Below the pieces are notes generated by a model that saw only the letters and a program-made list of their open reading frames with translations, made no database searches and had not been told where the DNA came from. Positions 38,851 through 48,640 of a stretch of DNA of 64,000 nucleotides are shown piece after piece. Source of the DNA: Thiobacillus denitrificans (GTDB lineage: Bacteria; Pseudomonadota; Gammaproteobacteria; Burkholderiales; Thiobacillaceae); NCBI RefSeq assembly GCF_001530125.1, contig NZ_LDUG01000048.1, positions 146,047 to 210,046 of the forward strand. The letters are read 5' to 3'. Position numbers and translations under genes: made by a program. Each line of letters opens with the position of its first letter. Position 1 is the first letter of the stretch.

Positions 38851-40480
38851 GTTTGTCGAGCAGGATTTCGATGAGGTTGATCGTGCCGGTCAGGTCGGCC
38901 TCGGCAAACAGCCGGTCGAGGTCCGCCTCGGTTTCAATGCGATAGTGATTCACGCCGAACGACTGCGCGAGCAGGCCGAAGTCGGGGTTCGTGAAATCGC
39001 AGTCGATGTAGCGTTCGCCGTAGAGCTGGAACTGGTTCTTGCGGATGAGGCTGAGCGTGCCGTTGTTGATCACCACCACGTTGAGCGGGATGCCGTAGTT
39101 CACCGCCGTCATCATTTCCATGCAGCACATCTGGAAGCCGCCGTCGCCGAGGATGGCGAAGGTGGGGCTGTCCTTGGCGAAGCAGCGCGCGCCGATGGCG
39201 GCGGGAATCGCATGGCCGAGCGACGAGATGCCGGAATTGGGGAAGTAGTGGTTGCGGTCGGAGACGTCAAAGTAGCTCTGCGCAAAGATGATGTTGTCGT
39301 CGAACACCAGCGCGTTGTGCGGGAAGCGCTGGGCGAGCCCTCTGAAGAACGCCTGCATCAGGCGGAAGGGTTGCGCCTGCGCGGCGCTGTCGTCCGCGGG
39401 CTGCGAGACGGCGGCCTGGTGGCCATCGAGCAGGTCGCGGGACTTGGGCGGCATGTCGTCGGCTTCCAGCACGTCGAACACGTCTTCCATCACCGCGAGG
39501 ATGTCGCCGCAAATGGACACGTCTGGCTGGAACACGCGGCCGATCTGTGCAGCGTCGCGGTCCACCTGGGCGATTTTCTTGCCACGCAGCAGTTTCGCGT
39601 CCCACAGGTAGCTGGTGCGCTCGTTGAAGCCCGCACCGAGGAAAATCAGCAGGTCGGCGTGATCGACGAGATAGCGGTAGGCCTCGCCGTTGGACGTCAC
39701 GCCGAGGCAGCCGAGCGACAGCGGCGTGCCTTCGGCCACCACGCCCTTGGCCTTGAGACTGGTGGTGACCGGAATGTTGAACCGTTCGGAAAAGGCGGCA
39801 ACGACATCACGCGCGCCGGCCTGGATGCAGCCGTAACCGGCGACGATCACCGGATGATGCGCGGCGCGCAGCAGCTCGGTGAATTCGGCGGTGGGCGTTG
39901 TGTGTCGGATCGCCGCCTTGCCGGGGAAATGAATCTGCTCAATCACGTCTTCATCGATCATTTCCTTCTGCACGTTGTAGGGGATCGACAGCAGCACCGG
40001 GCCCGGCTCGCGCCCGAGCAGCGCCTGCGTGGCCTGGTTCAGTACCTGGCCGAGGTAGTCGGTGCGCTCGACCAGCTTGTGATAGCGGGTGATGCTGGCG
40101 AACAGCGCGCCCTGGTCGATGGCGCCGCCTTCGCCCGAGCTTTCCTGCAGCCCGCCGCGGCCGAAGATGTAGGTCGAGGTCTCGCCGGTGATCGCCAGCA
40201 CCGGCAGCCGTTCGGCGTAGGCGTTGGCGATGCCGGTGATGAGGTTGGTCGCGCCCGGCCCGGCGGTGGCGATGCAGGCGGCCGGCCGGTGTGACACACG
40301 CGCCAGGCCGCCCGCCATGAAGGCTGCGCCCTGTTCGTGCTTCACCAGCACGCTTTTCACCTTTGAATCATGCAGGCAGTCGTAGATCGGCAGCACGTGC
40401 GCACCCGGCATGCCGAAGATGTGGTCGATGCCCAGGCGCTCCAGATACCGGACGATCAGTTCGCTGACGGAAATATTCAT
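38819..40480 (-). CDS. Acetolactate-synthase-like ThDP enzyme
   Basis: A 553-residue thiamine-diphosphate enzyme of the IlvB group: catalytic Glu in VKHEQGAAFMAGG, PGATNLITGIANAYAERLPV, and the ThDP/Mg motif GDGGFQMCCMEMMTAVNYGI followed by VVINNGT. No regulatory subunit gene (ilvN type) is next to it and the downstream genes are not branched-chain amino acid genes, so it is unlikely to be the housekeeping acetolactate synthase. It may make or cleave a 2-keto acid for the product of the cluster. It leads the overlapping trio with the GT-A-like and CapK-like genes. Confidence 0.85.
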   Translation of the reverse strand: MNISVSELIVRYLERLGIDHIFGMPGAHVLPIYDCLHDSKVKSVLVKHEQGAAFMAGGLARVSHRPAACIATAGPGATNLITGIANAYAERLPVLAITGETSTYIFGRGGLQESSGEGGAIDQGALFASITRYHKLVERTDYLGQVLNQATQALLGREPGPVLLSIPYNVQKEMIDEDVIEQIHFPGKAAIRHTTPTAEFTELLRAAHHPVIVAGYGCIQAGARDVVAAFSERFNIPVTTSLKAKGVVAEGTPLSLGCLGVTSNGEAYRYLVDHADLLIFLGAGFNERTSYLWDAKLLRGKKIAQVDRDAAQIGRVFQPDVSICGDILAVMEDVFDVLEADDMPPKSRDLLDGHQAAVSQPADDSAAQAQPFRLMQAFFRGLAQRFPHNALVFDDNIIFAQSYFDVSDRNHYFPNSGISSLGHAIPAAIGARCFAKDSPTFAILGDGGFQMCCMEMMTAVNYGIPLNVVVINNGTLSLIRKNQFQLYGERYIDCDFTNPDFGLLAQSFGVNHYRIETEADLDRLFAEADLTGTINLIEILLDKHAFPRYLSAR

Positions 40481-40650
40481 GTGCTGTACTTGCTATCGTG
40501 TTCTGCAGGCGCGCGCGGGTGACGCGCCCGGAAGTCCGGGATTTGAGCACAAGAAGCCGTGCGGGAAAACCTTGGATGTTGCGTGAAGCCCGAACCGGCA
40601 CCGCAAGCCATGCGGGCGCTGCACCTGCGGGCAGCCGCAGGCGCGGCGGC

Positions 40651-41244
40651 TCAGGCGTGCGCGAGATGCTGCTCGATTTCGATGAAGGTGTTCGCCACTT
40701 CGGTGGTCTCGACGGTGACGCCCAGTTGCTTGCTCAGCTGCGACAGGGACAGCAGGCCGCGCACCATTTGCTGGCCGTCCACATTTTCGATTACCAGCGC
40801 GTGCTGACGGCCGCGTGCCTTGAGCGTTTCCAGCACGTGGCCGACGCGGCTGTGGATGATGTCGTCGAAGTCGACCGCTTCCAGGCGCTCCACCGGGGTC
40901 ATGATGTCGGCCACCAGCACTTCGTCGCGGCGGATGCCGTGGCTTTGCACCACCTGCATCGGTTTTTCCCCGTGAATGTCGGTGCTGGTGACCAGGCCGG
41001 CGACGCGATCCTCGCTATCCATGACGAACAGCAGGCGCACCTTGCGGCGGATCATGCGCTCTTCCGCCTGCTTGATGGTGTCGCCGGGGGTGGCGATGAA
41101 GGCGGTCAGGCGGCGGAAATCGGTCATCACGTCGAGCGCCGGATTATCCAGCCCGACTCGCTCCGGTAACACACAGGCGGGGCGAAGCAGGCCGGCGATC
41201 TTGTCGAGATTGCGGGAGGGCAGACGGGTATACGTTGTGGTCAT
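40651..41244 (-). CDS. CBS-domain protein
   Basis: A 197-residue protein made mainly of a tandem CBS pair (about 60-120 and 125-190): IATPGDTIKQAEERMIRRKV, LLFVMDSEDRVAGLVTSTDI, VADIMTP and ALVIENVDGQQMVRGLLSLS. Such pairs bind adenine nucleotides and regulate a partner. ATG 41244 has a strong GGAGA site. The frame extends upstream to 41499 without similarity. No obvious partner gene; the ThDP gene starts 170 bases downstream on the same strand. Confidence 0.85.
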   Translation of the reverse strand: MTTTYTRLPSRNLDKIAGLLRPACVLPERVGLDNPALDVMTDFRRLTAFIATPGDTIKQAEERMIRRKVRLLFVMDSEDRVAGLVTSTDIHGEKPMQVVQSHGIRRDEVLVADIMTPVERLEAVDFDDIIHSRVGHVLETLKARGRQHALVIENVDGQQMVRGLLSLSQLSKQLGVTVETTEVANTFIEIEQHLAHA

Positions 41245-41422
41245 GGCGGGTCTCCTTTCCATGGTTCCTGAATGCCACGCACACCTGATTCGTGGTGTGG
41301 ATGGGTAATAGAGTAATCGTGTTCCCGGCAACCCCGCCTGTCCACTCAAGATTTTTATGCGGGATATAAATTGTTCTTGCTTGATCCGGCGCGGTACCGG
41401 GCGTAGCGCCGTCGATCCGCTT

Positions 41423-42259
41423 TCACGACGCCATCGCCCGTGCATGAAACGCCAGATGCTCGCCGATGAAGGTGGCGATGAAGTGATAGCTGTGGTCATA
41501 GCCGTCCTGCATCCTCAGCGTGAGCGGAATGCCGCGCGCGGTGCAGGCGGCTTGCAGGTTCTGCGGAAACAGCTGTTCGGCCAGAAATTCGTCGGCGGTG
41601 CCATGGTCGATCAGCGCGGACGGCAACGGCGCACCGACCTTGATCAGGCAGGTGGCGTCCCAGGCTTCCCAGGCATTTTTGTCATCGCCGAGATAGGCGC
41701 CGAAGCAGCCCTGTCCCCACGAGCTGACCACCGGATTGCAGATGGGCGCGAAGGCCGAGACCGAGGCATACATGCCGGGGTTTTTCAGCGCGCAGATCAG
41801 CGCGCCGTGACCGCCCATCGAGTGGCCGCTGATGGCGCGCCTGCCGGGGATCACCGGGAAGCTTGCCTCGACCAGCGCAGGCAGTTCGCGAGTGACATAG
41901 TCGTACATCTGATAGTGCGTCGACCACGGCGCCTGGGTGGCGTTGACGTAGAAGCCGGCGCCCTGGCCGAGGTCGTAGCGCTCGGGCACGTCGGGCACGT
42001 CGCCGCCGCGCGGGCTGGTGTCGGGCATGACGAGGATCAGCCCCAGCTCGGCGCAGTAGCGCTGCGCGCCGGCCTTCACCCGCACGTTGTCGTCGGTGCA
42101 GGTGAGCCCCGACAGCCAGAACACCACCGGCAGCTTCTGCGTGGCCGCCTGCGGCGGCAGGTAGACCGAGAAGGTCATCGTGCAGTGGCAGGTTTCGGAT
42201 TCGTGTTGCCAGCGTTCGAGCCAGCCGCCGAATTCCTTGATTCTTTCAACTTGTCTCAT
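41423..42259 (-). CDS. fghA: S-formylglutathione hydrolase
   Basis: Second enzyme of glutathione-dependent formaldehyde oxidation: hydrolyses S-formylglutathione to formate. The 278-residue alpha/beta hydrolase has the nucleophile Ser in GHSMGGHGA, WLSGLTCTDDN near the oxyanion hole, Asp in LIDHGTADEFL and the His region GYDHSYHFI. ATG 42259 gives the normal length; the longer frame overlaps the upstream dehydrogenase. It follows that gene by 8 bases, forming the standard detoxification pair. Confidence 0.95.
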   Translation of the reverse strand: MRQVERIKEFGGWLERWQHESETCHCTMTFSVYLPPQAATQKLPVVFWLSGLTCTDDNVRVKAGAQRYCAELGLILVMPDTSPRGGDVPDVPERYDLGQGAGFYVNATQAPWSTHYQMYDYVTRELPALVEASFPVIPGRRAISGHSMGGHGALICALKNPGMYASVSAFAPICNPVVSSWGQGCFGAYLGDDKNAWEAWDATCLIKVGAPLPSALIDHGTADEFLAEQLFPQNLQAACTARGIPLTLRMQDGYDHSYHFIATFIGEHLAFHARAMAS

Positions 42260-42267
42260 CACCGACC

Positions 42268-43377
42268 TCAGAAAATGATGACCGAGCGAATGCTCTTGCC
42301 TTCGTGCATCAGGTCGAACGCGCGGTTGATGTCTTCCAGCGGCATGGTGTGGGTGACCAGCTTGTCCAGTTCGATCTTGCCGGCCAGGTAGTTGTCGACG
42401 TAGCCCGGCAGTTGGCTGCGGCCCTTGACGCCGCCGAACGCGGAGCCTTTCCAGGTTCGCCCCACCACCAGGTTGAACGGCCGGGTGCAGATTTCCTTGC
42501 CGGCGCCGGCGACGCCGATCACGGTCGACACCCCCCAGCCCATGTGCGTGCATTCGAGCGCGTCGCGCATCACGTTCACGTTGCCGATGCATTCGAACGA
42601 GTAGTCGACGCCGCCTTTCGTCAGGTCGCGGATGTATTCCGAGATCGAACCGTTGACCTCGCGCGGGTTGATGAAATCGGTCGCGCCGAGGGCTTTGGCC
42701 ATCTCGAACTTGTCGGAGTTGAGGTCAATGGCGAGGATGCGGCCGGCCTTCGCCATCACCGCGCCCTGGATCGCCGACAGGCCGATGCCGCCGAGGCCGA
42801 ACACGGCGACGGTCGAACCGGGTTCGACCCTGGCGGTGTTCAGCACCGCGCCGATGCCCGTTGTCACGCCGCAGCCGAGCAGGCACACCTTGTCCAGCGG
42901 CGCGGCGGGGTTGATCTTGGCGAGCGCGATTTCCGGCACCACCGTGTATTCGGCAAAGGTCGAGCAGCCCATGTAGTGGAAGATCGGCTTGCCGTTCTTC
43001 GAGAAGCGGCGGGTGCCGTCGGGCATGTAGCCGGTCCACACGGTGGACGCAATCGACTGGCACAGGTTGGTCTTGGGCGAGGCGCAGTATTCGCAGTGGC
43101 CGCATTCGGGGATGTAGAGCGGGATGACGTGATCGCCCGGCTTCAGCGTTTTCACGCCGGGGCCGCATTCCACCACGATGCAGCCGCCTTCGTGGCCGAG
43201 GATGCAGGGGAACGCCCCTTCCGGATCGTCGCCCGACAGGGTGAAGGCGTCGGTGTGGCAGACGCCGCTGGCGACGACCTGCAGCAGCACCTCGCCTTCG
43301 CGCGGACCCTCGACGTCGACTTCCTCGATCGACAGCGGTTTCTGGGCTTCCCAGGCAACGGCGGCACGAGCTTTCAT
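42268..43377 (-). CDS. frmA: S-(hydroxymethyl)glutathione dehydrogenase (class III alcohol dehydrogenase)
   Basis: Oxidises the formaldehyde-glutathione adduct with NAD. The 369-residue zinc enzyme has the catalytic zinc Cys in [16 protein letters not shown], the structural zinc cysteines in [17 protein letters not shown], and the NAD-binding [12 protein letters not shown]. It ends KSIRSVIIF as the family does. It is cotranscribed with fghA; together they turn formaldehyde into formate. Confidence 0.96.
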   Translation of the reverse strand: MKARAAVAWEAQKPLSIEEVDVEGPREGEVLLQVVASGVCHTDAFTLSGDDPEGAFPCILGHEGGCIVVECGPGVKTLKPGDHVIPLYIPECGHCEYCASPKTNLCQSIASTVWTGYMPDGTRRFSKNGKPIFHYMGCSTFAEYTVVPEIALAKINPAAPLDKVCLLGCGVTTGIGAVLNTARVEPGSTVAVFGLGGIGLSAIQGAVMAKAGRILAIDLNSDKFEMAKALGATDFINPREVNGSISEYIRDLTKGGVDYSFECIGNVNVMRDALECTHMGWGVSTVIGVAGAGKEICTRPFNLVVGRTWKGSAFGGVKGRSQLPGYVDNYLAGKIELDKLVTHTMPLEDINRAFDLMHEGKSIRSVIIF

Positions 43378-43472
43378 GGCGAATCCTTATTCTGACATGT
43401 GAACGGTAGCGGGTGCGAAGCCCCGGTTTCGATGATGCCGCATCGGCCGCGTGGCGACAACGCGCAACAGCC

Positions 43473-44552
43473 CTACGCGGTCTGTTCGAGCAATTGGGTA
43501 AACGACGCCTCGAAGCTGTCCACCCCGTCGACCTGCAGGCGTTCGCCGACGGTGTCCATGCTCACGCCCAGGTGCGCGAGCGCGGCAAGCTGCGCGGCGG
43601 CCTCGTCCGCTCCGGCTGCAAGGGTGAGCGCCGGCTTGCCATGCTCGACCAGCGCGGCGAGCGTCTTGTCGGGCAGGGTGTTGATGGTTTCGCCGCCGAT
43701 CAGCGGTTCGACGTACAGCAGGTCGGGGTAGTCCGGGTTTTTCACGCCGGTGCTTGCCCACAGCAGATATTGCGGCGTTGCGCCCTGTTGCGCCAGTGCG
43801 GCGAAGGCTTCGCCGTGGAAGGTTTGCAGATAAGCCTGATAGGCGAGCTTGGCCATCGCCACCGCGGCGCGGCCGCGCAGCGACAGCGCCTCCTGCGTGC
43901 CGATGGCGGCCAGCTGCTTGTCGACCAGGGTGTCGACGCGCGACAGGAACAGGCTTGCCACCGCCTTGCTGCGGCGCACGTCGCCACCGGCTGCGGCACG
44001 CGCGGTGAGGCCGCGGATATAGGCATCGAACACCGCCCGGGTCTGCGCAATCGAGAACAGCAGGGTCACGTTGACGTTGATGCCGAGCGTGGTCAGCGCC
44101 TCGAACGCATTGAGGCCCTCGGGCGTGCCCGGCACCTTGACCAGCAGGTTGCGGCGGTCGACCGCGGCGGACAGGCGCTGCGCTTCCTTCACCGTATGCG
44201 CAGCATCGTAGGCCCAGCGCGGCGCGACTTCCAGGCTGACGTAGCCGTCGTTGCCACCACTGGCTTCATAGGTGGGCAGCAGCAGGTCACAGGCGGCCTG
44301 GATGTCGGGGATGACCAGTGCTTCGTAGCGCTGCTCGGCGTCCAGCTCGCCGGCCTTCAGCCGAGCCAGGTCATCGGCGTAATAGGGGCTGCCGGCCAGC
44401 GCGTTCTGGAAAATCGACGGATTCGAGGTCACCCCCGACACGCCGCTCTCCGCAATCAGTCCGGCCAGCGTGCCGTCGCGTAGCAGGCTGCGCGACAGGT
44501 TGTCGAGCCAGAGGCTTTGACCGAGGGTGGTGACGTGCTGGGCGGCATTCAT
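43473..44552 (-). CDS. tal: Transaldolase
   Basis: Pentose phosphate pathway enzyme that moves a dihydroxyacetone unit between sugar phosphates. The 359-residue protein shows GVSGVTSNPSIFQNA, the Schiff-base Lys in LLVKVPGTPEGL and NVNVTLLFSIAQ. It is of the longer (about 360-residue) transaldolase type. ATG 44552 has an AGGA site; the frame runs 14 codons further. It lies upstream of frmA on the same strand with a 95-base gap, so cotranscription is uncertain. Confidence 0.93.
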   Translation of the reverse strand: MNAAQHVTTLGQSLWLDNLSRSLLRDGTLAGLIAESGVSGVTSNPSIFQNALAGSPYYADDLARLKAGELDAEQRYEALVIPDIQAACDLLLPTYEASGGNDGYVSLEVAPRWAYDAAHTVKEAQRLSAAVDRRNLLVKVPGTPEGLNAFEALTTLGINVNVTLLFSIAQTRAVFDAYIRGLTARAAAGGDVRRSKAVASLFLSRVDTLVDKQLAAIGTQEALSLRGRAAVAMAKLAYQAYLQTFHGEAFAALAQQGATPQYLLWASTGVKNPDYPDLLYVEPLIGGETINTLPDKTLAALVEHGKPALTLAAGADEAAAQLAALAHLGVSMDTVGERLQVDGVDSFEASFTQLLEQTA

Positions 44553-44659
44553 GGGCGGTCCTTTTTGTTGAGTTGGGTTCAGGGTAACAGTCAAGGATAG
44601 AACGGTCTTGTGACAGCAAGTTCAGCGACCCGCGCCGGCGGCGGCCAAAGCCACGCCTG

Positions 44660-44668
44660 TGCTAGACT
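44660..44668 (+). promoter_or_regulatory. Extended -10 promoter element for aroC (candidate)
   Basis: TGCTAGACT (TG-n-TAGACT) lies 38 bases before the aroC ATG, downstream of the divergent tal start. It closely resembles the element before the antiporter gene (9171-9179). No good -35 is evident. Confidence 0.4.
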
Positions 44669-44706
44669 TCGGCGCATTCTTTCGGCTCTTTTCGCGGCTT
44701 ATTCCC

Positions 44707-45798
44707 ATGTCTGGCAGCACCCTCGGCAAACTGTTCTGTGTCACCGTGTTCGGCGAATCGCACGGCCCCGCCATCGGCTGCGTGGTCGACGGCTGTCCGC
44801 CCGGGATGGCGCTCAATGAGTCCGACATCCAGCATGATCTCGATCGTCGCAAGCCGGGTACCTCGCGCCATGTCACCCAGCGCCGCGAATCCGACACTGC
44901 CGAAATCCTCTCCGGCCTGTACGAAGGCAAGACCACCGGCACGCCGATCGCGCTGCTGATCCGCAACGAGGACCAGCGCAGCAAGGACTACGGCAACATC
45001 GGCGAGACCTTCCGACCCGGCCACGCCGACTACACCTATACGCAGAAATACGGTTTCCGCGACCCGCGCGGCGGCGGCCGCTCATCGGCACGGCTGACCG
45101 CGCCCATCGTCGGCGCCGGCGCCATCGCCAGGAAATGGCTCAAGGAAAAATACGGCATCGTGATTCGCGGCTACATGAGCGCACTGGGCCCGGTCGACAT
45201 TCCCTTCGTATCGTGGGACGAAGTGAACAACAATGCCTTCTTCTCGCCCAATGCCGCGATCGTTCCCGAGCTCGAGGCCTACATGGACGCGCTCAGGAAA
45301 TCCGGCGACTCGGTCGGCGCCAGGATCAGCGTGGTGGCCGAGAACGTGCCGCCCGGCTGGGGCGAGCCGCTGTACGACAAGCTCGACGCCGACCTCGCTC
45401 ACGCGCTGATGGGACTGAACGCGGTGAAAGGCGTGGAAATAGGCGACGGCATGGACGCCGCGCGGCAGAAGGGTACCGAGCACCGCGACGAAATCACCCC
45501 CGAGGGTTTTTTGAGCAACCATTCCGGCGGCGTGCTCGGCGGCATTTCATCCGGCCAGGCCGTCGTCGCCCACATCGCGATCAAGCCCACTTCGTCGATG
45601 CGGCTGCCCGGCCGCTCGATCGACCTTAACGGCCAGCCGATCGAGGTCGTCACCCACGGCCGCCACGATCCCTGCGTCGGCATTCGCGCCACCCCCATCG
45701 CCGAGGCGCTGATGGCGATCGTGCTGATGGACCACGCACTGCGCCACCGCGCGCTGTGCGGCGGCGTCGCGAGCGCGACGCCGGTGGTGCCGGGCTGA
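44707..45798 (+). CDS. aroC: Chorismate synthase
   Basis: Last step of the shikimate pathway, forming chorismate from EPSP with reduced FMN. The 363-residue product begins [20 protein letters not shown] and carries the signature regions [25 protein letters not shown] and [17 protein letters not shown]. Length matches E. coli (361). ATG 44707 gives the family N-terminus. Monocistronic by context; the next gene converges. Confidence 0.97.
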   Translation: MSGSTLGKLFCVTVFGESHGPAIGCVVDGCPPGMALNESDIQHDLDRRKPGTSRHVTQRRESDTAEILSGLYEGKTTGTPIALLIRNEDQRSKDYGNIGETFRPGHADYTYTQKYGFRDPRGGGRSSARLTAPIVGAGAIARKWLKEKYGIVIRGYMSALGPVDIPFVSWDEVNNNAFFSPNAAIVPELEAYMDALRKSGDSVGARISVVAENVPPGWGEPLYDKLDADLAHALMGLNAVKGVEIGDGMDAARQKGTEHRDEITPEGFLSNHSGGVLGGISSGQAVVAHIAIKPTSSMRLPGRSIDLNGQPIEVVTHGRHDPCVGIRATPIAEALMAIVLMDHALRHRALCGGVASATPVVPG

Positions 45799-45858
45799 CC
45801 CTACGCTACCCGCACGGGCAAACGGGGCTTGCGGCGGCTGAAGCCGCAACAAGCACGC

Positions 45859-46809
45859 TCAGTTCAGCGTCAAGGACAGCCCGAGCGATACCGCGTAGTC
45901 GTGGGTGAGCTGAATCCCGTTCACGTTCTGGTAGACCGGCAGTTCAAGCTGGCCGTAGACGGAGAGCTTCCTCGACCAGGCATAGGACAGGGCCGGAACC
46001 AGCGCCACTTCGGTGCGTCCGCTGTCGTCCGGCTCCGCATTGGCGCCGCGGTCGCGTCCCACATGAAGCAGGGTGCCCTGCAGGATCAGATCCAGTTTTC
46101 CGCCGACCGGGATCTGCCAGCCCGCCTGCACGCTGGCGCGCCAGCCCGGCCGGTAGCCGTCCCGTTGGTTGAGCGGCGCCTGCAGCGTCAGGTTGGTAAA
46201 CAGGCTGCCGGTCATCGACATCGGCGCGTAGGCCAGTCCGCCGCCCAGCAGCAGGTCGGTGGTGCCGCTACCAGGCTGAACGCTGCGCTCCGCCTCGTCG
46301 CCCTCCGCATTGCGGACATCGATTTTGCCGGTGGGCAGCTTCAGCCCGCCCTGCAGGCTCCACGACGTTTCGCTTGCATGCTGCGCGGCAGGCCGGTGAC
46401 GCAATGTCACGCGCGCATCGCCGATTTCGTCAAATCGCCAGGCTTCCGGAATCTGCGCCCCGTGATGGTGGTGAATGTGCAGGTGGTCGCGGTTCGAATA
46501 GGGCAGCACCAGGCCGGCGCTCCACTCGGGTGAAAACCCGACTTCCAGCCCGAGCAGTGCATTGCGGTTGACCGTTTTGGTTTCTACGTGATGTGAACTG
46601 ACCGTGTTTCCATCGATTTTTTTCGTGCCGGTTTTCAGCTGGTCCTGCTTGAGATATTCCATCTGGCCCCAGACGCGCCAGCCTTGCGTCACCCCCTGGG
46701 TCAGCGACAGCCAGTCGTTCGATGCGGAACAGAATGCAGCGCCGCAGCTCGCGTGCGCACCGGCGCTCACGCAGCATCCGGCGAGCACCAGCGCAGGTAA
46801 TGTCTTCAT
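45859..46809 (-). CDS. Exported beta-barrel (transporter-like) outer-membrane protein
   Basis: A 316-residue exported protein with signal peptide (ending AHA, about residue 20) and many amphipathic strands (WSLQGGLKLPTGKI, DLLLGGGLAYAPMSMTG, KLDLILQGTLLHVG), ending ...AVSLGLSLTLN. It resembles the phenol-degradation meta-pathway / transporter barrel group. A His-rich loop (HLHIHHHHGAQ, about residues 110-120) could bind a metal such as copper, zinc or nickel. ATG 46809 has a GGGGAGAC site; the longer frame to 47013 is rejected. Confidence 0.65.
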   Translation of the reverse strand: MKTLPALVLAGCCVSAGAHASCGAAFCSASNDWLSLTQGVTQGWRVWGQMEYLKQDQLKTGTKKIDGNTVSSHHVETKTVNRNALLGLEVGFSPEWSAGLVLPYSNRDHLHIHHHHGAQIPEAWRFDEIGDARVTLRHRPAAQHASETSWSLQGGLKLPTGKIDVRNAEGDEAERSVQPGSGTTDLLLGGGLAYAPMSMTGSLFTNLTLQAPLNQRDGYRPGWRASVQAGWQIPVGGKLDLILQGTLLHVGRDRGANAEPDDSGRTEVALVPALSYAWSRKLSVYGQLELPVYQNVNGIQLTHDYAVSLGLSLTLN

Positions 46810-47000
46810 CGGTGTCTCCCCCTTTTTTTGTCCGGCACATTGTAGGGATGCGGGCGAGGTCCGCCGTGCGGCATATTGCCGCGCGGGTGCGTGAGTACCA
46901 TGCGCTTGTATCGCTTCGTACCAGGCGAGTGCCGCTACAATCGCACCAGCGCGCGGTGCGCGATGGCGTCGCCGGACTGCGCATACCGGGGAGACACAAC

Positions 47001-48497
47001 ATGAACAGGGCAAAACGTTTCATCGCGGCCGGACTGCTGGCGCTGCTGCCGTGCGTATCCGGGCCGACCATGGCCGCCGCGTCGCCGATGGCCTTCATCG
47101 ACAAGCAGATCGCTGCACACCCGGGCGAGACGGGAATCTACGTGCTCGATACCGGCGCGTCGGCCCTGCTGGCGCGCGCCTGGCTGGCCGACCACGCGCA
47201 GCAGTCGATCGAGGTGCAATACTTCATCTGGAGCAGCGACAACATCGGCATCCTTGCCACCGAGGCGCTGTTGCGTGCGGCCGATCGCGGGGTGAAGGTG
47301 CGCGTCATCGTCGACGACCTGCTGATCGACGCGCCCGACAAGACGCTGCTTGCGCTGGCCAGACACCCCAATGTCGACATCCGCATCTACAACCCCAAGC
47401 ACCAGGTCGGCACGCCGTTCTACAAGCGCGCGCTCAACGTGGTGACGGACTTCCGCGGCGTCAACCAGCGCATGCACGACAAGACCTTCATCGTCGACGG
47501 CAAGGTCGGGATCACCGGTGGCCGCAACATGGCCGACGAGTACTTCGATTACGACCGCGAATACACCTTCCGCGACCGCGACGCGCTGGTGGTAGGCGCG
47601 GCGGCGCAGGCGATGCGGGCGAATTTCGAGGCCTTCTGGGCGAGCCCGCTCGCGGTGCCGGTGGAATCGCGCTTCGACGGCCTGGGCCTGATGAAAAAGA
47701 ACGTCAAGGTGGCCGATGCCGAGGTGCAGCAGGTCTACTGCGAGCTGCACGCCTATGCGCAGCACCCGGAAAACTTCGCGCCGGAAGTGCAGGCGGCCAT
47801 CGCGGCCACGCCCGCCGCCTTCGAGCGCCTGGCGCGCGACATGGCCTGGGGCCGGGTCGACTTCATTCACGACATGCCGGGCAAGAACGGCCGCCGCTGG
47901 AGCCTGGGCGGCGGCGGCCAGAGCACGGACGCGCTGGCGAAGCTGGTGTCCGGCGCGCAGGAGTCGATCGTGATCCAGTCGCCCTATCTGGTGATGTCGA
48001 ACAAGGCGAAGGCGCTGTTCAAGGACGCCGTCGCGCGCGGCGTCAAGGTGCGCATCCTCACCAACTCGCTCGCCTCCACCGACAACATGCAGGCCTTCTC
48101 CGGTTACCGCAACCAGCGCAAACAGCTGCTGAAAATGGGCCTCGATATCCGTGAATACAAACCCGACCCCGTCAACCGAAGCACCTTGATGTCGCGCGCC
48201 AACCCGCCCGAGACGCCGCCGCTGTTTGCGCTGCACGCCAAGAGCATGGTGGTCGACGGCATGACTGCCTACATCGGCACCTTCAACTTCGATCCCCGCT
48301 CGGAAAACCTCAACACCGAAGTCGGCGTGATCGTGCACCACGCCGGGCTGGCGCAGCGGCTGCGCGCGATCATGGAAGCCGATATGCACCCGGACAACAG
48401 CTGGAGCGCGGCGGAAGAACCCGACCAGTACGTGCCGCTGACCCAACGCGGGCGGGTGCGGTTGTGGCAGTTGCTACCGTTGAAGCCGCTGCTGTAG
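47001..48497 (+). CDS. Exported phospholipase D / cardiolipin synthase-like protein
   Basis: A 498-residue protein with a signal peptide (ending TMAAA, about residue 26) and two HKD motifs: HDKTFIVDGKVGITGGRN near residue 157 and HAKSMVVDGMTAYIGTFNFD near residue 413, each followed by the usual Gly/Ser-Asn. This is the phospholipase D fold, acting on phosphodiesters; export suggests action on periplasmic or outer-envelope phospholipids. ATG 47001 follows a GGGGAGA site; the longer frame upstream is not supported. Confidence 0.87.
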   Translation: MNRAKRFIAAGLLALLPCVSGPTMAAASPMAFIDKQIAAHPGETGIYVLDTGASALLARAWLADHAQQSIEVQYFIWSSDNIGILATEALLRAADRGVKVRVIVDDLLIDAPDKTLLALARHPNVDIRIYNPKHQVGTPFYKRALNVVTDFRGVNQRMHDKTFIVDGKVGITGGRNMADEYFDYDREYTFRDRDALVVGAAAQAMRANFEAFWASPLAVPVESRFDGLGLMKKNVKVADAEVQQVYCELHAYAQHPENFAPEVQAAIAATPAAFERLARDMAWGRVDFIHDMPGKNGRRWSLGGGGQSTDALAKLVSGAQESIVIQSPYLVMSNKAKALFKDAVARGVKVRILTNSLASTDNMQAFSGYRNQRKQLLKMGLDIREYKPDPVNRSTLMSRANPPETPPLFALHAKSMVVDGMTAYIGTFNFDPRSENLNTEVGVIVHHAGLAQRLRAIMEADMHPDNSWSAAEEPDQYVPLTQRGRVRLWQLLPLKPLL

Positions 48498-48510
48498 CGC
48501 ACGTGAAATC

Positions 48511-48615
48511 GTCATTTCGCGCACTCGAAGTACATAAACGCGGCGAAGCAATCTAGACTGCATGCGGAATGATTAAATTCTTGATCGCCACGGCGCTATG
48601 CGCCTCGCGATGACG
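48511..48615. repeat. Decayed relative of the CTAG miniature element
   Basis: GTCATTTCGCGCACTCGAAG at the left and GCCTCGCGATGACG at the right are inverted and match the interior of the CTAG elements; the CTGATTAAT ends are missing. It lies between the phospholipase D gene and the cyclase gene. Confidence 0.5.
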
Positions 48616-48640
48616 AGTCGGCGTTTTTGCGGAGAGCCCC

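Noticed and set aside
41279-41298. CACACC / GGTGTG hairpin upstream of the CBS gene
   Set aside because: Six-base stem with an eight-base loop is within chance expectation here and has no supporting context.
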